Assembly: GCA_003864495.1 (NCBI GenBank)
Contig: ML133389.1
Location: 682,001-746,000, forward strand
Reading direction: 5' to 3'
DNA length: 64,000 nucleotides
Source of the DNA: Nemopilema nomurai
Taxonomy: Eukaryota; Cnidaria; Scyphozoa; Rhizostomeae; Rhizostomatidae
Every line of letters begins with the position of its first letter. Position 1 is the first letter of the stretch. Position numbers and translations under genes: made by a program. The notes under the pieces were generated by a model. The model saw only the letters and a list, made by a program, of their open reading frames with translations, had not been told where the DNA came from and made no database searches. Shown piece after piece: positions 26,001-41,000 of this stretch.

Positions 26001-29000
26001 CTAGCGAGGAAAGATAACCAGTAAGAAGGTTGGGGGGGGATGGAAATAGGTTCTTGACATTCAACGACAGAAGGTAATAGATGCAAGAGGGGTAAGTCGG
26101 TCGAAAATTTTAGGCCTAAAATAAATAGAATCGTTTGTGGGAAAGTTTAAGCTATTTGGCAGGGTGATTTAAAGCAAGCGAAATTAATACAATCTACATA
26201 ATTTTCGATAAATTTCAAAGTATCATAGGAAAAAGTATCTTTTAACCATAAGCTACAGTCACATGAGGCACTCTTTTTATGAGTATCCTTTTATTATTCA
26301 TTGTACTTTCAGCTTAAAAATGTTAAATTGACATAGGACATCTAGCTCGGCAACGAGGCTCTTACCTGCGCAGCGGATTCGGTCAATGCACACACGGCAT
26401 TGGATGCCTCACCGACGGCCCCCCTGAACATATCTCTGTCCTCCTTCTTGAGTGATGATCCGATATCCGTCATTGATTTCGTCAGCAATTGCGACTTCGC
26501 AGTGGCTGTATCCAGGCAGTTGAAGAACGTCGCGTCATTGACTGGCTCCACTGGGTTGTCAAGTACATTTGCAATTGTCTAGTGAGCAAGAGAACCCTGG
26601 TTAATTTAAATGGAATTGAAGAATATTTAAATGGCTCCGTGCCAGCAAGCTCGAACTGTCAATCAAACGTCAACCAATCACAAGTATCCATCTACCATTT
26701 CACGTGGTCACTTCCACTGTAGATTGCACGCGATATGCCTTTGAATCTACTTCACGTGCACAGTTACAATGTGACTACACAGCGCAGGCTCTGTACTGTC
26801 CATTGTTAGAAAGTGCTCGATCTAAACTTCTATACCCTTAACAAGAACATAGCAAGATTTCTTAGGAAGATGTTTTCGGATGAGGTCGGAGCATCCATGA
26901 ATCTGTTTACTAGTATTCCATGTGCTAATGTTGGGCCAACTTAAAGGCTTCTTTTATTGCTTGCAGATACGACGGAGTCAGAGAAGGGGGGGAGAGGACG
27001 CATGTTAACTGTCTCTGACCTAAACTGTGTATATTAACTAAGTAAGACAATTAACAGAAAAAATCTATGTGAAAGATTATTCATCTATATATACTGTCAA
27101 TGGATGCTTAGACCCGATAAAAGATGATATTAGTAAAGGCGTGCACATGAGTCAGCAGTAGATGACGTAATGCTCTATTTAAAATGCTGGACTGTAGGAT
27201 TGAAATGTAATGGGTCTAAGCAGGGTCACTACAGATGAATCTGACCTGTATGAGTTTATGGTAGTTCATGCTCGCATTAAACAAAGATGCTCAAATAGAA
27301 AAGATCAGTACCTTTAACCTACTTGTTACCTCAAAAAGTGAACTAAAGAAGTAAAGCTTACCAAACTTTAACTTCGAAATTTAAATACTGATGAAATTAA
27401 TAGCAAGCAAGTGGAATAAATCACAAAAAGCGTGACAATGTTATTGGAAATAGAGGGACGTACCTGAACATTTCTAACAGCTGAGTCGCATTCTTTTTGG
27501 CCTGGTGCGGCAGTCATGCAAGCATTCAGCAGCCCATTTATTGCATCTGTCACTCCTCTGAATCACAAAAAAGGAAAAAACGTGAACCTTCTACTTGCCT
27601 TTTCTATGCTATTCTAAACATCACGGTACAAGGTCGCAAATAACCCTTGAAGACACTAGTTTCATTATTACTAGACACAGGATTTTTTCCAGTACCATCT
27701 CCCCTTTGGGTTGCACTACCCGAAACTTCTGTTTTCGCAAAGCTAAACATACCTTTAGGCGTTCAGCAGTCGCGAGGAAGGAACCAAGCCACCTGAATAC
27801 TACTCAATAAACTCTTCAAGGCAACCCTGACCCAAATGTCATAGATAAAACTCTTTACCAACTAACATGATTCAATCATTTCTCTTCATAAGCTATTCTC
27901 AATGAAAATTCGCCTTTTTATAATCCAGGTAAATTATAATACTTAATCAAAAGAATGATTAAATTGTTAAAATTGGCGAACCTTGCTGCAGCTGCAAGAA
28001 GATTCTTCGAGTTAGGCCCAGTTGGATCCGCTGCCAAACTCTTTGCGGCTAGCAACAATTTGCTTGAAGCAGTTGATGTCTTGCGCAAGTCTTGGACAAG
28101 CTGGTCTTGGCTTTCACGATCCTTAAAAATGAGATTCATGTAAGTATGTTTCGTATAGCGATTTTGATGAGCATATTCACTACTCTAAGCAATTCATTTA
28201 AACTAGAATATTTAGTCAAACTTTCTAATGAAAAATTTGCAAAGAGTACAAAGATCTAAGAGCTAGTGCAATCATAAAATGACCAATCATGTGTAAACCT
28301 TTGCAATAGATTGAGGTACAACTTTCAAAGTTAGGCTTAGCCAAATGATTCAAAACCCCTCAAAAATAAAAAAAGCCAGTCCATGATACTTGGAGTGGAA
28401 CAACTTCTGAGTGACAGAAAAGGTCTATTCAAGAACGGACAATCTGAGGCCTAAAAGGAGGCTACCCTGAAGGGGAGGCTGCACGGCCTTAAAAGTATTG
28501 TCAAGACCCAACCACGTCATTGACTGCAAGTAGAGATTAGAAAAGGCTTGCTATGTGACACGACCTTATCAATATGCTGTCATTTTACGACAATTCTCTT
28601 TGTCCACCTACCCTGGCTAAAATACAAGGCTTAATAGCTCGCTTTCGGACAACTTGATTACATAAAAGATGAAGAGACAATTACAGACCTTCAATTGCCC
28701 GGCTAAGACAAGTCCCCTTTCTTGGAAATCTTGGTAGGATTTTGAGAATTTCTCGGAAGCCTTGGCTAGACTTTCAGCAGTACCTTTGGATGCATGTATG
28801 ACCTCACTTGCGGAAGCATTCAGGTTCACGCCTGCATAGTTGAGCTGATCTTGCACTTCCTGGTATCCCTGGTTGCTTTCTGGGAACTAAAAGAAGCACA
28901 CAGAATCGTTATTGGCTGACTTGACAACACAATTAGGAAGTATCTCATTTGGCTTATAGAAGCCCTTGCGAGGCACCTAAATCTTCTTTACATAAAACAA

Positions 29001-32000
29001 ACTCCGCAAAAAGATCTTTTGCACCAATATTGAGGATTCGACAAAATATTACAATTGGTCAAAATATCAAACACTGATAACATCAGGGAGAAGGATAATC
29101 ATAAACTTGATTTCAACAGACTAAACTAATCTAGAATGAAAGACATAATAATTGTATGCCTAGAGAAACAAAAGATTGTTAAGAGTATGAGGGAGGAGGA
29201 AACAATCTAAATTAGATTGATAATCACATTAAAATAAAAAATTAGATTGACAATATCATTACAATCCAAAATTCGATTGATAATCTGATTACTTAATCTA
29301 AAAACCAAGATGCTTTCTTACCCTTGGATTGCTCTCAGACAAAATTGCGCTGGATCGGTTGATTCCTTCAATGGCTTCATCGACGTCCCTTTGTCCGGGT
29401 AGGCAGTTCACTACATTGTTCAGGGCCTGCGACACTCCCTTGGCGACCTGTGTGAAGAGTGGATTGCAAACATAAAATCACAGATTCTCCGCGATTATCT
29501 GGAATATAATAGAAATTAATGGGCCTACTTGTTACCCGCTTCACCCAAACCTCAGTACATTTCATCTTCAGATGCAGAAAGACCTTTCGTCATAATTCAC
29601 TTCATTCTTGATTATAACAACATCAACACCAGGCACTTTCCTCAAAGAAAGGAAGACAGCAAAGAATGGCCTGTCAAACTAGAAGACATTATCGCCTTTC
29701 CCCCGGCGCTAGCTTCCAACAATGTCAGTTGATATGACTCTTAGGATCGGGACAATTGCAACTATATCACATGATTGGACTCGCCAGAAGGCACGTGGCT
29801 CCCTGCACATTACATATAAAGGAGGTGCATGGCGTCACTATGACATCACTATGACGTAACCTACCTTGGCCATTCTCTGTTGGTTTGCCTTGTCATTCGG
29901 GCTCTCCAGCGCTCGCTTCGCCTCTTCGATCAAATTTGCCGACTCGTGCATAACCACTTGTGCGGCCTTAATGATAGCCTGCTGACTGGCTGGCTGCTTC
30001 GCAGAGGCTGCGACTCCGTGGATGGCCTTTGTGAGAACTTTAAGTGCGCTGGCGGTATCACGAGCGGCGATGCCTGTGTAGCTGTCGTTGCCCTTGGGAA
30101 GGAGGAAGAATCAGATGTCACAATTTGCTGATGCATTTTAGAGATAAATAGAGGCGGGCAGTGCAGCTCATTTACTTGCAGAAACTTCATACAGAAGACA
30201 CTTTTGAAATTCATAAAGAAAGATGGGAATTTCAAAACTCAAAAACTCTGCAGATATTTGGCCAAACACGGTGAATCTTAAAAGTCGGCCTATCTTTTAA
30301 ACAAAACTTTAGCTTCCTACGAGGTTACTTCAAAGTCTGAGTGTGTGAAGTTACATCCAATTTCTCTCTAAACAACGAATTGAGAACGCAGCAAATATCC
30401 CTGCCATCGGGGCTTTAAAAATGCACCTGTGCAGCGGCCGTCAGCAGCTGCGCCATGGATCCTCCCACGGTCTTCGATGTTGCACCAACTTCAAGTGCGC
30501 ACGTGTCGATCTGAAAACGACGAACAGGAAGTTATAGAGGCTGTAGACCATAAAGAGGCTGTTTAAAGAGGTTGATAATGACGTAACTGACACTACATTG
30601 ATATAAGGCTATACAGACCATAAAGAGGCTGTATAAAGAGGTTGATAATGACGTAACTGGCACTAGATTAACATCAGGCAATGTAAGGCAATTGACAATG
30701 ATATTTGTAAATAAAGATTTGTGAAGGGGGCTCACATCTTCGCCTGGCAAAGGCTTCAACGATCCGTCCTCAGCAGTCTGCTTGATAGAGTCAAGCTCCT
30801 TCTCAAGGTTACGCACAGTTTCCAACGCATTGTCAATCTCCAAAGAGCCGCAGGCTTCTGCAGCCTAGACAAGATCAGAAATCAAAGCTGAGTAAAGGAC
30901 TAGCATTCGCGTGCAAAACATAACAAAGCAAAAAATCAGTAACTTTCTATTAAATTACAATTCATTTGCGATTATTCTGAACAACGTCTCCGGAGTTAGG
31001 GGGGAAGGCCTTGGACCAGGTCGATGTGTTGAGTCATTCTTAGCTTACCCGATGGACACACCCAATTTTTCATCTATCTTCAGCCGTGATTCTAAATAAA
31101 GTAAAGCCTAGTTCTGTATCAATTGAAATCTTAATCGCTAAGGCGGCCAAATATGAAACTCTTGGTTGGCATTTTAAAAGTGAATTTTTCATTTGCACAA
31201 CTGCATTCGTATACTGTAACTTCTACAAACATAGTACAATGCCTGGCAAAAGCTCTTGGAACACCAAAGTATTTTCTCCTATCTTTGCACTTTTCATTTA
31301 TTTGATGCACAAATGGCCATTAATCTCTCTCCTTCACCAAAACAATGTTGGTAACAAAGTATAGCATCCAGTTAATCTGGCAAAAAACTTTGGGCGCAAA
31401 AATGACGTTTCGTTTAGCAGCAGGACAACACTGTTCGTAGAGGAGGCCGTGGGATGAATGAACGCGAGTCAAAGATTTGTCCAACAAGTGTTCCAACAAT
31501 TTTGGCATGGGTTTTACTTCTTTGAAGCGGTTGTGAAGAGCAGTAGTATTATGTTGGCAAAGTTCTTAATTCTACAGACATATGCAAGGTAGTTCATCCC
31601 AATGAATGAAAACAAAATGAAAGGGAATTTAGAAACCAAAAGAAGTGGAGAGTTCGTTATAAATGCCTTTCAACACAAGCTTCATCGTCCATATTCCTAC
31701 TTCAGCAAATCAGAATTTTCAGAACAAATACGGACGATTCTTCATAATAAAGACGGTATTGCAAAACAGATTATGTTTTAGGGAAATGATGCGATGAAGA
31801 TGCGTCTACGGGCCATAAAAACCTCAATCTATAATCCTTGAACTTCTTCCAGTACTAGTATAAACCTTAAAAATCCATAGAAATCATCAATATTGTCAAA
31901 TACCTTTCCAGCCGCATTCTTCAACTCTATAAGCGCCATGGCAGTGTTCTGCGCAGTGGTAGACAACTGCATCGCCACCGCATTGTCGCCAACTGTCGGC

Positions 32001-35000
32001 ACCGCAGCCTTGGCATTAGCCACCATCTTGACGCTGGGCTGTGGACAGAAACGCACTTCAAAAATCAACTGCGCATTAACTACGTGGAACTTTAAGTACC
32101 AAAAACGACCAGTTTAATCAACGGACTAGCGCCTAGTGACACTGAATGTCTTGTCCTACAAACTGAAGCACGTGATTTTAGTCCGAGTGGAGGACGGAAA
32201 ATGATCGACCTTAATTTGAGAAGTGACAAGATAAAATGTGCGCAATACACAAAAGACTTGAACTATTATTCCCAGTTGTGTTTACCTTAACAAATATTTG
32301 CTGGTGACAATCACAACCCGCAATAGATTAAAGTCAGGTGACTATATTTTGATGTGGCGGCACTTCTGCTTGTCCCTTTCTGAGCAGACCGAACCAAATT
32401 TGTAAGGTCAAAATCACCACGCGAAAATACCCAAATTTGGAAAGCTTTTTATATGGTTTTATATTTTTGAGTCAAAAATACTACTGTCAATGCTGTCAAC
32501 CAATTCCATTATAAAAAATCCAATGGATAAAATTAAAGGAGAGAAGGGTGGCGTAAAAACAGGTCCAAAGGCAGCAAGAAAATATCTTATCGGTGCAAAG
32601 CTTAGAAGTTGTTTTGATATACTGCTTATGTGTTTCATGTTAATATGGAAAAAGTATCCACGGTAGCGATTTTAAAATCGCTAAAGCCACGAGGAAAGCA
32701 GAAGCGAATAACGCATCTTAAAACCAGTTGAAACACAACACAAACAGCTAGGAACAACGTAATAAAATATTCACAAAAGGGATGCAAATATTAGCAAGCG
32801 TAATTCATCAAATCGTGTGGTGAAAATTTTCCAATGAATTAGCTAGCTAATTCTGATAAAGATAGAATCAAACAATGAATAGGCAAATGATGTTTCGTTT
32901 GCTTAAACCTGTTAGAAGAAATGATTGCATTGCAAACTGATTCAAAACAAGTCAAATATCCCGCAAACAGATATCAATAACAATAATATTGATATACTCA
33001 ATATCAATAACAGTCGTTGATATCACTTGTCAATATCACTGGTTCCCATATAGTTGATTCCCAAGGTGACCAAGCCTCGAGTGGTAAACAGACAGCTGTA
33101 ATTGCGCAAACGAGGCAGCTAGCTAGCAGGCTAGGGGTGGTACATCTTACGTCATTGGGTCTTCTTCTGAGGGTAATGCGGAGATTCACTTACCCCTAGG
33201 AAGGCGGTCGCCGAGCTGATGAGTCCAAGTTGCGCCGACGGGCTGTCTCGGTTGTTGAAGCTGTTTCGAATGCTCTGTATCAGTTCACTGGCAGGGTCTT
33301 GTACTTGCTGTTAAGAACAATAACAAACATCGAAAAACGATACCATCAGCACAAAACCGAGCACATTAAATTTTCACGATTTCTCCATGCACATATCTGG
33401 TTCCATATCTGGTCTCTATTTATTTCGATCCACAACTGGGTATATATTTTCCATCGTGTTCTTTCGGAACCTTATTCTGACATTTTATGCTCTGAGGAGT
33501 GACGAAAAAGCTTTTAGTATGTCGTAAAATGTTTGCTTTTTCAAAGCCATTTACATGTCTGGTTATGTAATCTCGTTATCAAAATGAGGCAGAAACCAAC
33601 CTTGTAGGAAGCTTCCAGTTGTTGCTGGGCCGATGGGTTTCGGTTCGAAGTTGCCGACGCCTTCGCAGCGGCGACCATTTGAGTTGCAGAGGCGACAGCA
33701 TGCTTCGCAGCGTTCTGTAAAAAAAGAAACAGGGCAACCATCATTCGTGATGTCAAAGATGTATACCAGCTGTACCTTATTAGACTTTGAGGCTTTATAA
33801 GACTGAAATTTATAATGGTGAACAAACTTAAAAAATAATTAATAATACAGAATTTAAACCAAAAGAACCAAAAGCTTGTGCTCTTCCAAAATTCAGGTAT
33901 GAAGTGGACGTTGACTGTTCGTTAGACAGTCAATCACACTCTCTTCTTACCACCTTCTAGTGCTTGCGATCTTCGACTGGCTATTTATTTGGTCAAATTT
34001 TGGTCAATTTCCAACGCTTGCATAGTCTGATGAATGTCAGATAAAAAGAACTTCCAGTATGCAAACACTGTTCCGCTTTTTCTAGCTGTTGTGAATTTTT
34101 CTCAAACTTCAAAGTAGAAATTTCTCGAAGCTTAGCTCAAGAATACTAATCAAGATTTCACAATCAACCATGTCCTGGACGAGTAACAATTGTCTCTCAA
34201 GAAGGTTCTCAAGCAGAGATGTGGTGTACCTCAAGCCTCAGTACTAGCTTCTTCTTCAACGCATTACTGGCAGCTGCGTTTGTTGCGGCTCTTAGATCCT
34301 CCGCAGCTTTCTTCAACTTCTCCTGCTCATTGGCATCGTTCGGATTCCTCGCAGCTCCCTAGAGAATGAAGTTTAAACTTGAAGTGCGCTCTCGTATCTT
34401 CAACATCCACCATTCACTTATGAATAGTACTCAGAGGACTTTATGCTGGCAATGACTATTCCCCTCCATTACCACAATCAGAAACTTCAAACTAAACATA
34501 AGACTCAAGCATCGTCCCCTTGCGTAAAACGCACAGAAATGGATAATGTGTATTGATAATAAAGTCACTTATATTAAACCACACATCCACTGTGGTCATG
34601 GGCGCATCACAATTGAAATCACTAAAACTAAATGATTAATTCTACTTGAAACAATATATTCAATAAAAATATTGTTAGCAAGTGCTTTTTGGTACAAAAG
34701 TTCATAATAGCTACAAATAGCAGAAGCGGTTTTGAATACCTAAAGTACTTTTTGGTCTGACACCCCTCAGAGTATACAAACGTCAATTCAGCCAGTGTCG
34801 GACGAAAGAGTACTTTAAGTATGCAAACTGTTTCCGCTATTTCAAGCTATTGTGAAGATATTGTTCAAATAAAAGTTTTTCCGCGAAATTCAAAAGTTTC
34901 GACTAGGCCAGTGATAGAGCCAACTGGCTTTATTTTCTCTTTTGTCATTTGCCTGTCACGTGCCTGTCACGTTCCTGTCACGTGCCTGTAACGTGCCTGT

Positions 35001-38000
35001 CACGTGCCTGTCTCTTACCTTCGCTGCCTCAACGAGCTTGGCAGTAGCATCTGCCAATACTTTCGCCGCAGCGAGAAGCCGTTTTTGCGCATCGGAATCT
35101 TCCTGCCCTTCGGCATCTGCCTTTATTCCATTCACTAGCTGCGATGTTGCCTATAAACACAAAGTGACGTCATCACCAAACAATACAATGGGATTTCTAC
35201 TTTTAACAAACTACCAATACTGAAAACATTGAAGTGAATGCAAAAACATAAACCAACATTACGCGCTATGGAATTGTTTGACATTTTCACGGTACTGTCT
35301 TGCAGAATCAGATATTAACCTTTTAAAAATATTGACACTAAAAATCTTCATTGCTATTTAAAACATCCACAAGACTTCTCCGAAGCGCGCGTTACTCCAA
35401 ACAAATAGACCAGAAAGGAAATTCCACGGTATATCTCTTGCAAAATAACACTCATTCAAGAGCTACCAGATGTATCAATGCAGCTACTACGACCCTTACA
35501 TGGGAGACTACACTACTGTGAAAGCTACTTGATAACAGCGAGGCGGCCCATTCATAACTATCCCACAGCCCTATATAAATCCGGCCCTATATAAATCCGC
35601 CCTATATAAATCCGGCCCTATATAAATCCGCCCTATATAAATCCGGCCCTATATAAATCCGGCCCTATATAAATCCGGCCCTATATGAATCCGGCCCTAT
35701 ATGAATCCGGCCCTATATGAATCCGGCCCTATATGAATCCGGCCCTATATGAATCCGGCCCTTTATAAATCCGGCCCTTTAAAAATCCAGCCCATTGCTT
35801 ACCTGTGCCAAGATCTTGGCCTGCTTCACCATCTCTCCTGCGTTGCCCATGCTATTAAACAGCCGGTCGGTTGCATTGAGAATGTCATCACAGGCACTGT
35901 CGTACTGCCCTCCCGATTTGATATTCGAGCCTTCTCTCACTTTCTTCAGCAGGTTATTCAAAGCATCCGTGACGTTTTGCGCGGCCTGCCTGACGCCCGA
36001 CAGCAATTCCTCGTCAGCTGTCGCTTCCTGTGAAGGAGCAACGTAAACAAACTATTTTGCAAAAAAGAAACTATAGACAATTTTTTACAAGAAAAGCTAA
36101 CTTTTTTCCGAGCCTCAATATTTTTAAAAATTTTAGATTTTGAGCCTAAGATTATTATTAATTTATTCCTGCCTAACACAATGCGTAAATTTGTGGTGGT
36201 GATGCTATCGCTATTATTCTTAAATGGAAATTACTCCCAAAGTGTACGATTTTAAAACATTAAACATGTGTATACATAGCGTCAGAGGGACAGTTGCTTT
36301 CATTTGGGAGAAAACTCAGATTAAGGAAATATTTTAGTGTTCATCAAGGTTGAGCCTTGCATTATTCTTAAATCCTTCTCAAATTTTAGCAATTGTAACA
36401 GCAATACGATCATTATATACTTAGCTAAAAAGCCCGACCCAAAACCAAAGGGTTCAAAGGTCAAGCCTCTAGGCAGCAGACTGCTTTATAACAAACAAAG
36501 GAATGTTAATAACAATACGTACAGCGCATGATCCGGATACTCCATCCACACTGGTAGCAACCAATTTTGCGGACTCGATCATCTCATCCTGGCATAGCGG
36601 ACTCGAAATATGCGGACCCAACACCTTGGCACATGCTACAAGCTGTGACGTAGACAACGCAGTCTCCTTGGCCGAATCAATTATCTTCTTCTGCGCAGGA
36701 GTGTCTCCGCAGGACCCTGCTACGTTCTTTGCTTTGAGAACAAGTGCAGTTGTTGCTGTGGCAACAGCCTTCGCCAACGTAAGAAGCATTTCTTGCAACG
36801 CCATGTCTGCAGAATCTGGATCACCAAAACAGGTCATTATGTTGGAGCTGGCTGTTCCGATGTCTCCAGCTGCGTTTAGGAGGTCCTGGCGTGTCTATGG
36901 TCGCAAAAAATAAATAATCTTAAAGACACACTTTCCACCAATGTTGTTGATATTGAGAAGCCATAAGAACTGAAAATGCTTGGAAGTATTTTCTAATCAC
37001 AGAAAGTAGAAGATATGCGCAAACTCGTGCGGTTAAGAAAAGGTCAAAGGTGAAACATTCTGATGTTCCGTGAATACAAAGGCGCGGTTCCTTTTAAAAC
37101 TGGTCCTGAAAATGACCTGACCTAGAAATGACCTGACCTCAAAATGACCTGACCTGACCTGACCTGACCTCAAGACACTGAAAATAGCCTTCAATAGTGA
37201 TGTTTTGACTGCTGATGTCCGAACAAATAAGAGTAAGACTAGAAAAAACCCCTGAAGATGCTTCTCCAAATAACAACATCTAAACGTTTTGAGATTATTT
37301 TATATCTGCCTTAAAACTCTATTAAGTTCAACTAAAGTTATGGGTTACAATAAGGTAGGGAATGCCCTTCGAACAAAGAGATTATCCCTCACACCCTCCT
37401 CAATACCCTTGAAAAAGCCGAGAAGGTCAAAGGGGTTCAGAAATCGAATCGTGACGTCACCTTGTCCTCACTATTTGGGTTGAGCGAGTTGAGTAGGTCA
37501 CTGAACGCCTTCGCAAGCGACTTCGCAGCGTCAATCAGCTTCTTGCTGTTGTTTTGATCGTCCATTAGAGCGGCTATCATTTTGATTCCCTTGACCAGGT
37601 CGTCTAAGTTTGATGTGCTGAAAGAAGAACAATTAACAATGAGCAAAACAAAACACATTGCTACCCACGTGAGCATTGCGAAGCCTAAGGTTCGAATCAA
37701 AATCACGATTTCTTTAAAAAGGGAGGGTTTCGTTTGGGAAACCACTGCAATGCTGTTTATGGTTATCTGAAATGGCAGCGAAAAAGAGCCTCCTTTGAAG
37801 AAAAGCGCCCAAAGAGAGACAATAACTCTCTAGCGAAGACTATATGCAGCCTTGATGTTTCGAATTTTTCCAACGATCGGCCAGCATTTTACCTTCCGTG
37901 GTGGAAAATATTTCATCAACATGTTTCCCGATCATCACGCGCACAGCAAACCGGGGGATAGTTCCAGCAGAATGTTGCTTGCATAGCCTCTTTCTCAAAT

Positions 38001-41000
38001 ATTCGCTCTACAGTGGAGCAAGGCTCAAACTCGACGGATATTGAGATGTCACCCATGTTTTACTGACACGTAGTAAGCAAGACTTGACCAACGATCAGCA
38101 ATGCTGTAGGCAATGGAACTTCCTTTCCTTTTAAATACACAAATGTCTCTGCCTAGCGATCGCACAAGCAAGTACTAAACCGTTTTCACCACCACTGACA
38201 ACGGATACTTTGTTGATAGCGTAAGATTTTGTGGGCCATGTGCAATGGAACGCAGAGTATCATTCAATCCACCTCATGGATCTTGAATCAAGGAACTTTA
38301 AGAGAATCATCGCCGTTCGAAGCATTGAGAGACAAAGAACCATGAAAACATCCGATTGAACAACACAGACAAGTGGAAATCAGGCCTGGCTTAAATGAAA
38401 ACTCCGTGAACAGCAGACTTGGCCGCAAAAAACTGTAAACCAAAAAGTTTGCGATCCATGACCCTTCAACTATCAGACTAGTAACAAAACAATTAAATAC
38501 TGTCTAGCATAAATAAATTTATGGTGGCGATTTGAGACCAATTATTGATAAAAAATTTATTAATACGTGTATGACAATAAGCTTTGAAGAAACAAAATTG
38601 CAGTTTAAGATTTATAACTAGCATAGACAGCTGTTTTAAGTGCTTAAAAAACTGGGGTTAATAAATTATTTTCATAGTAATAAAATACGAGTTAGTGTTG
38701 CAGCGTGCATGCGAATTCGTGAATTTTCCTCGTGGATTTTAAAAAACAATTTTAAAATACGAAATATATTATCATTCTCAGATGTATTTTAATTTGAAGG
38801 AAGCCTAAGAACAAGGACAATGAAATTATCTGAAAAATTTACTCTCAGTAGCGAGATGTTCAGCTTTGACGTCACACAGTAAACAAGAACTTGGCAAAAG
38901 CTACTTTTTTAGGTCCGTACAGAATGATAAAGTTGAGTATTAGCTATAAAAAAGCTTTTGTTTATCAGCCGCTGCGGAGGAGCTGGTGCATGAAATCACG
39001 TCATCGTAGGAGTGGCTGTAAACTATTTATCAATCGGGAAGTATACTTTTTCACATTAAATGCCGTTAATTATCAAGATAATTTACTTACATTGTCGAAA
39101 CAGATGCACCAACTGCTGTGTAATTGACTTTTTCTGGATCCCCTAAAAACAGAGAGCATAACAAATGTTTTGTTTACAGTGAAAAGGCGCGAGCGATTGG
39201 TGGCGGAAATATGTACGACTATATGTGGCGGCAATGTGCAAGGTTATGTGTGGTGGAGATATGTATTGCAGCAATATGCATTGGCTTAAAAATGGTAGTG
39301 GTAGGTGGGGGGCATTAGAATTAAGCGCTACCAAATTAAATGTAGACCCATGTGAAGCAACAGGAGAAATTCATCTTTAAAAATAAACAAAATGTCTCTA
39401 AATCTACCCTATCTTTTCTAGGAAAAAGTTTCATAGGTTTTTATCAATGGCCATTCTCAAAGGGCCTTGCCTAAAAACACACCATCTGTATACACATTTG
39501 GTATACACAAAATAACCTTCGCGCCAAATAAGTCTTGACATTTTTCCCTTCGAGAATCAGGCAAGAAACGTGATAGCAATACGACAATGCTACGCTGTGT
39601 TGCTACGGAGGAGACTGGTATGAACTATACCTGACGTGTTGGAAATTAGAGCCGCAGTAGCCGCTGACATGGCGCCGAGGCGAGATATAACGTTCTGCTT
39701 GTTTTCTTCGATTGTGTTTTCGATCCATCTTTTCGATGCCTGAAAAAACGATTGCTGCTTAGCTATTTGTATGCTTGCTCTGCCAGAGATAAAGTTCATG
39801 CTGTTTTGAGTGGCTGGAATGGACCAGCATGGGTGGACAAATAAATCTTTCTGGCAAACAAATTTTCCAACCTTTTGAAAACCTTTACTTATCATGGTTC
39901 GTTACTATATGAGCAGCTATTTCGGATGAAATCAGAAAAGGTCGTTAACTCATTAGGAATCTTGGAAAATGCTTTAAGTGGACAGAAGTGAGCCAAAATT
40001 GAAATTACGGTGCAACAGCGACAATAATTCACAGATAAACTTGCGAAAGGTTAAAAACGTACGGGATCAGATCCGAGATCTGGAAGATCTTGAGCTGTGC
40101 TCAAATCGTCGACTGAATTCCCAATGGCTCTTACACCATGGTTCAAGTTCGTCATCAAAGCGTGCTGACCTGGAGTGAACTTCCCTTGTAGCTGACCTTT
40201 GGTCCCCTAAAAGATCAAGAGGTCATAGGTGATAACCTGAAAGGTCAGTTCATGTTAAGTAGCGGTTAGTTTCAGAGACAAAATACCTGCTTTGAGGTAT
40301 GACGTGTGCAAATGTTGTGTTGTTACCAATTACGGTGGTTGGAATAATAAATACTCTAAAAAGGTATGAAAAAGCGTCTGTAAAAGGGAACAAAAATAAA
40401 ATGCCTCTTATTGGCAATACCAACGTTAACCTACCATTGGAGGCCCGTGTGCATGTGCTCCGACACCCGTCTTCGTTGAGTATTGTTCTTCTTGCATCTG
40501 CCCAACCGTGTACTTGCCTGCACCTATAAGCAGGGGGTTATACACAATTAATAGCTTGCTTTTGCTCTATGTAATGTTCTTCCTTGCATCACGATCCGTA
40601 AAGTCAGTTGCTTAAGAGTCCTTTACAACATAAATAAAGTTCAATATAAATTTAAACTGTAGAATATATACGGCTTTAAATCATTAAAAAGGATCGAATA
40701 ACATGTTTTATCATAAACTTTAAAAACTTCGAAAATTTCAAAGGTAATAGCCTATAATGGAAACGCTTGGCGGTCAAAGGTCATAGGTCAAGGCAGTATA
40801 GAAGTGCACATTAGTGTTATTATCAAACTATCAAACCATAAAATGTAGGGTTAAAGATTAATAATTGATAGTATACGCGCTTTAAACAGTCTGCTATGAG
40901 GTTGTAAACAATCGAACGGTCAATGTCGAGTTCTTAAAACTGAGAACTCAAGCATTTGAACGGTCAAAAGTCCTGAGTCAGATCTACATATTACGTCATC

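Noticed and set aside
35569..35795. CRISPR-like array
   Set aside because: Head-to-tail 15-16 bp units without spacers in an animal intron: a minisatellite.
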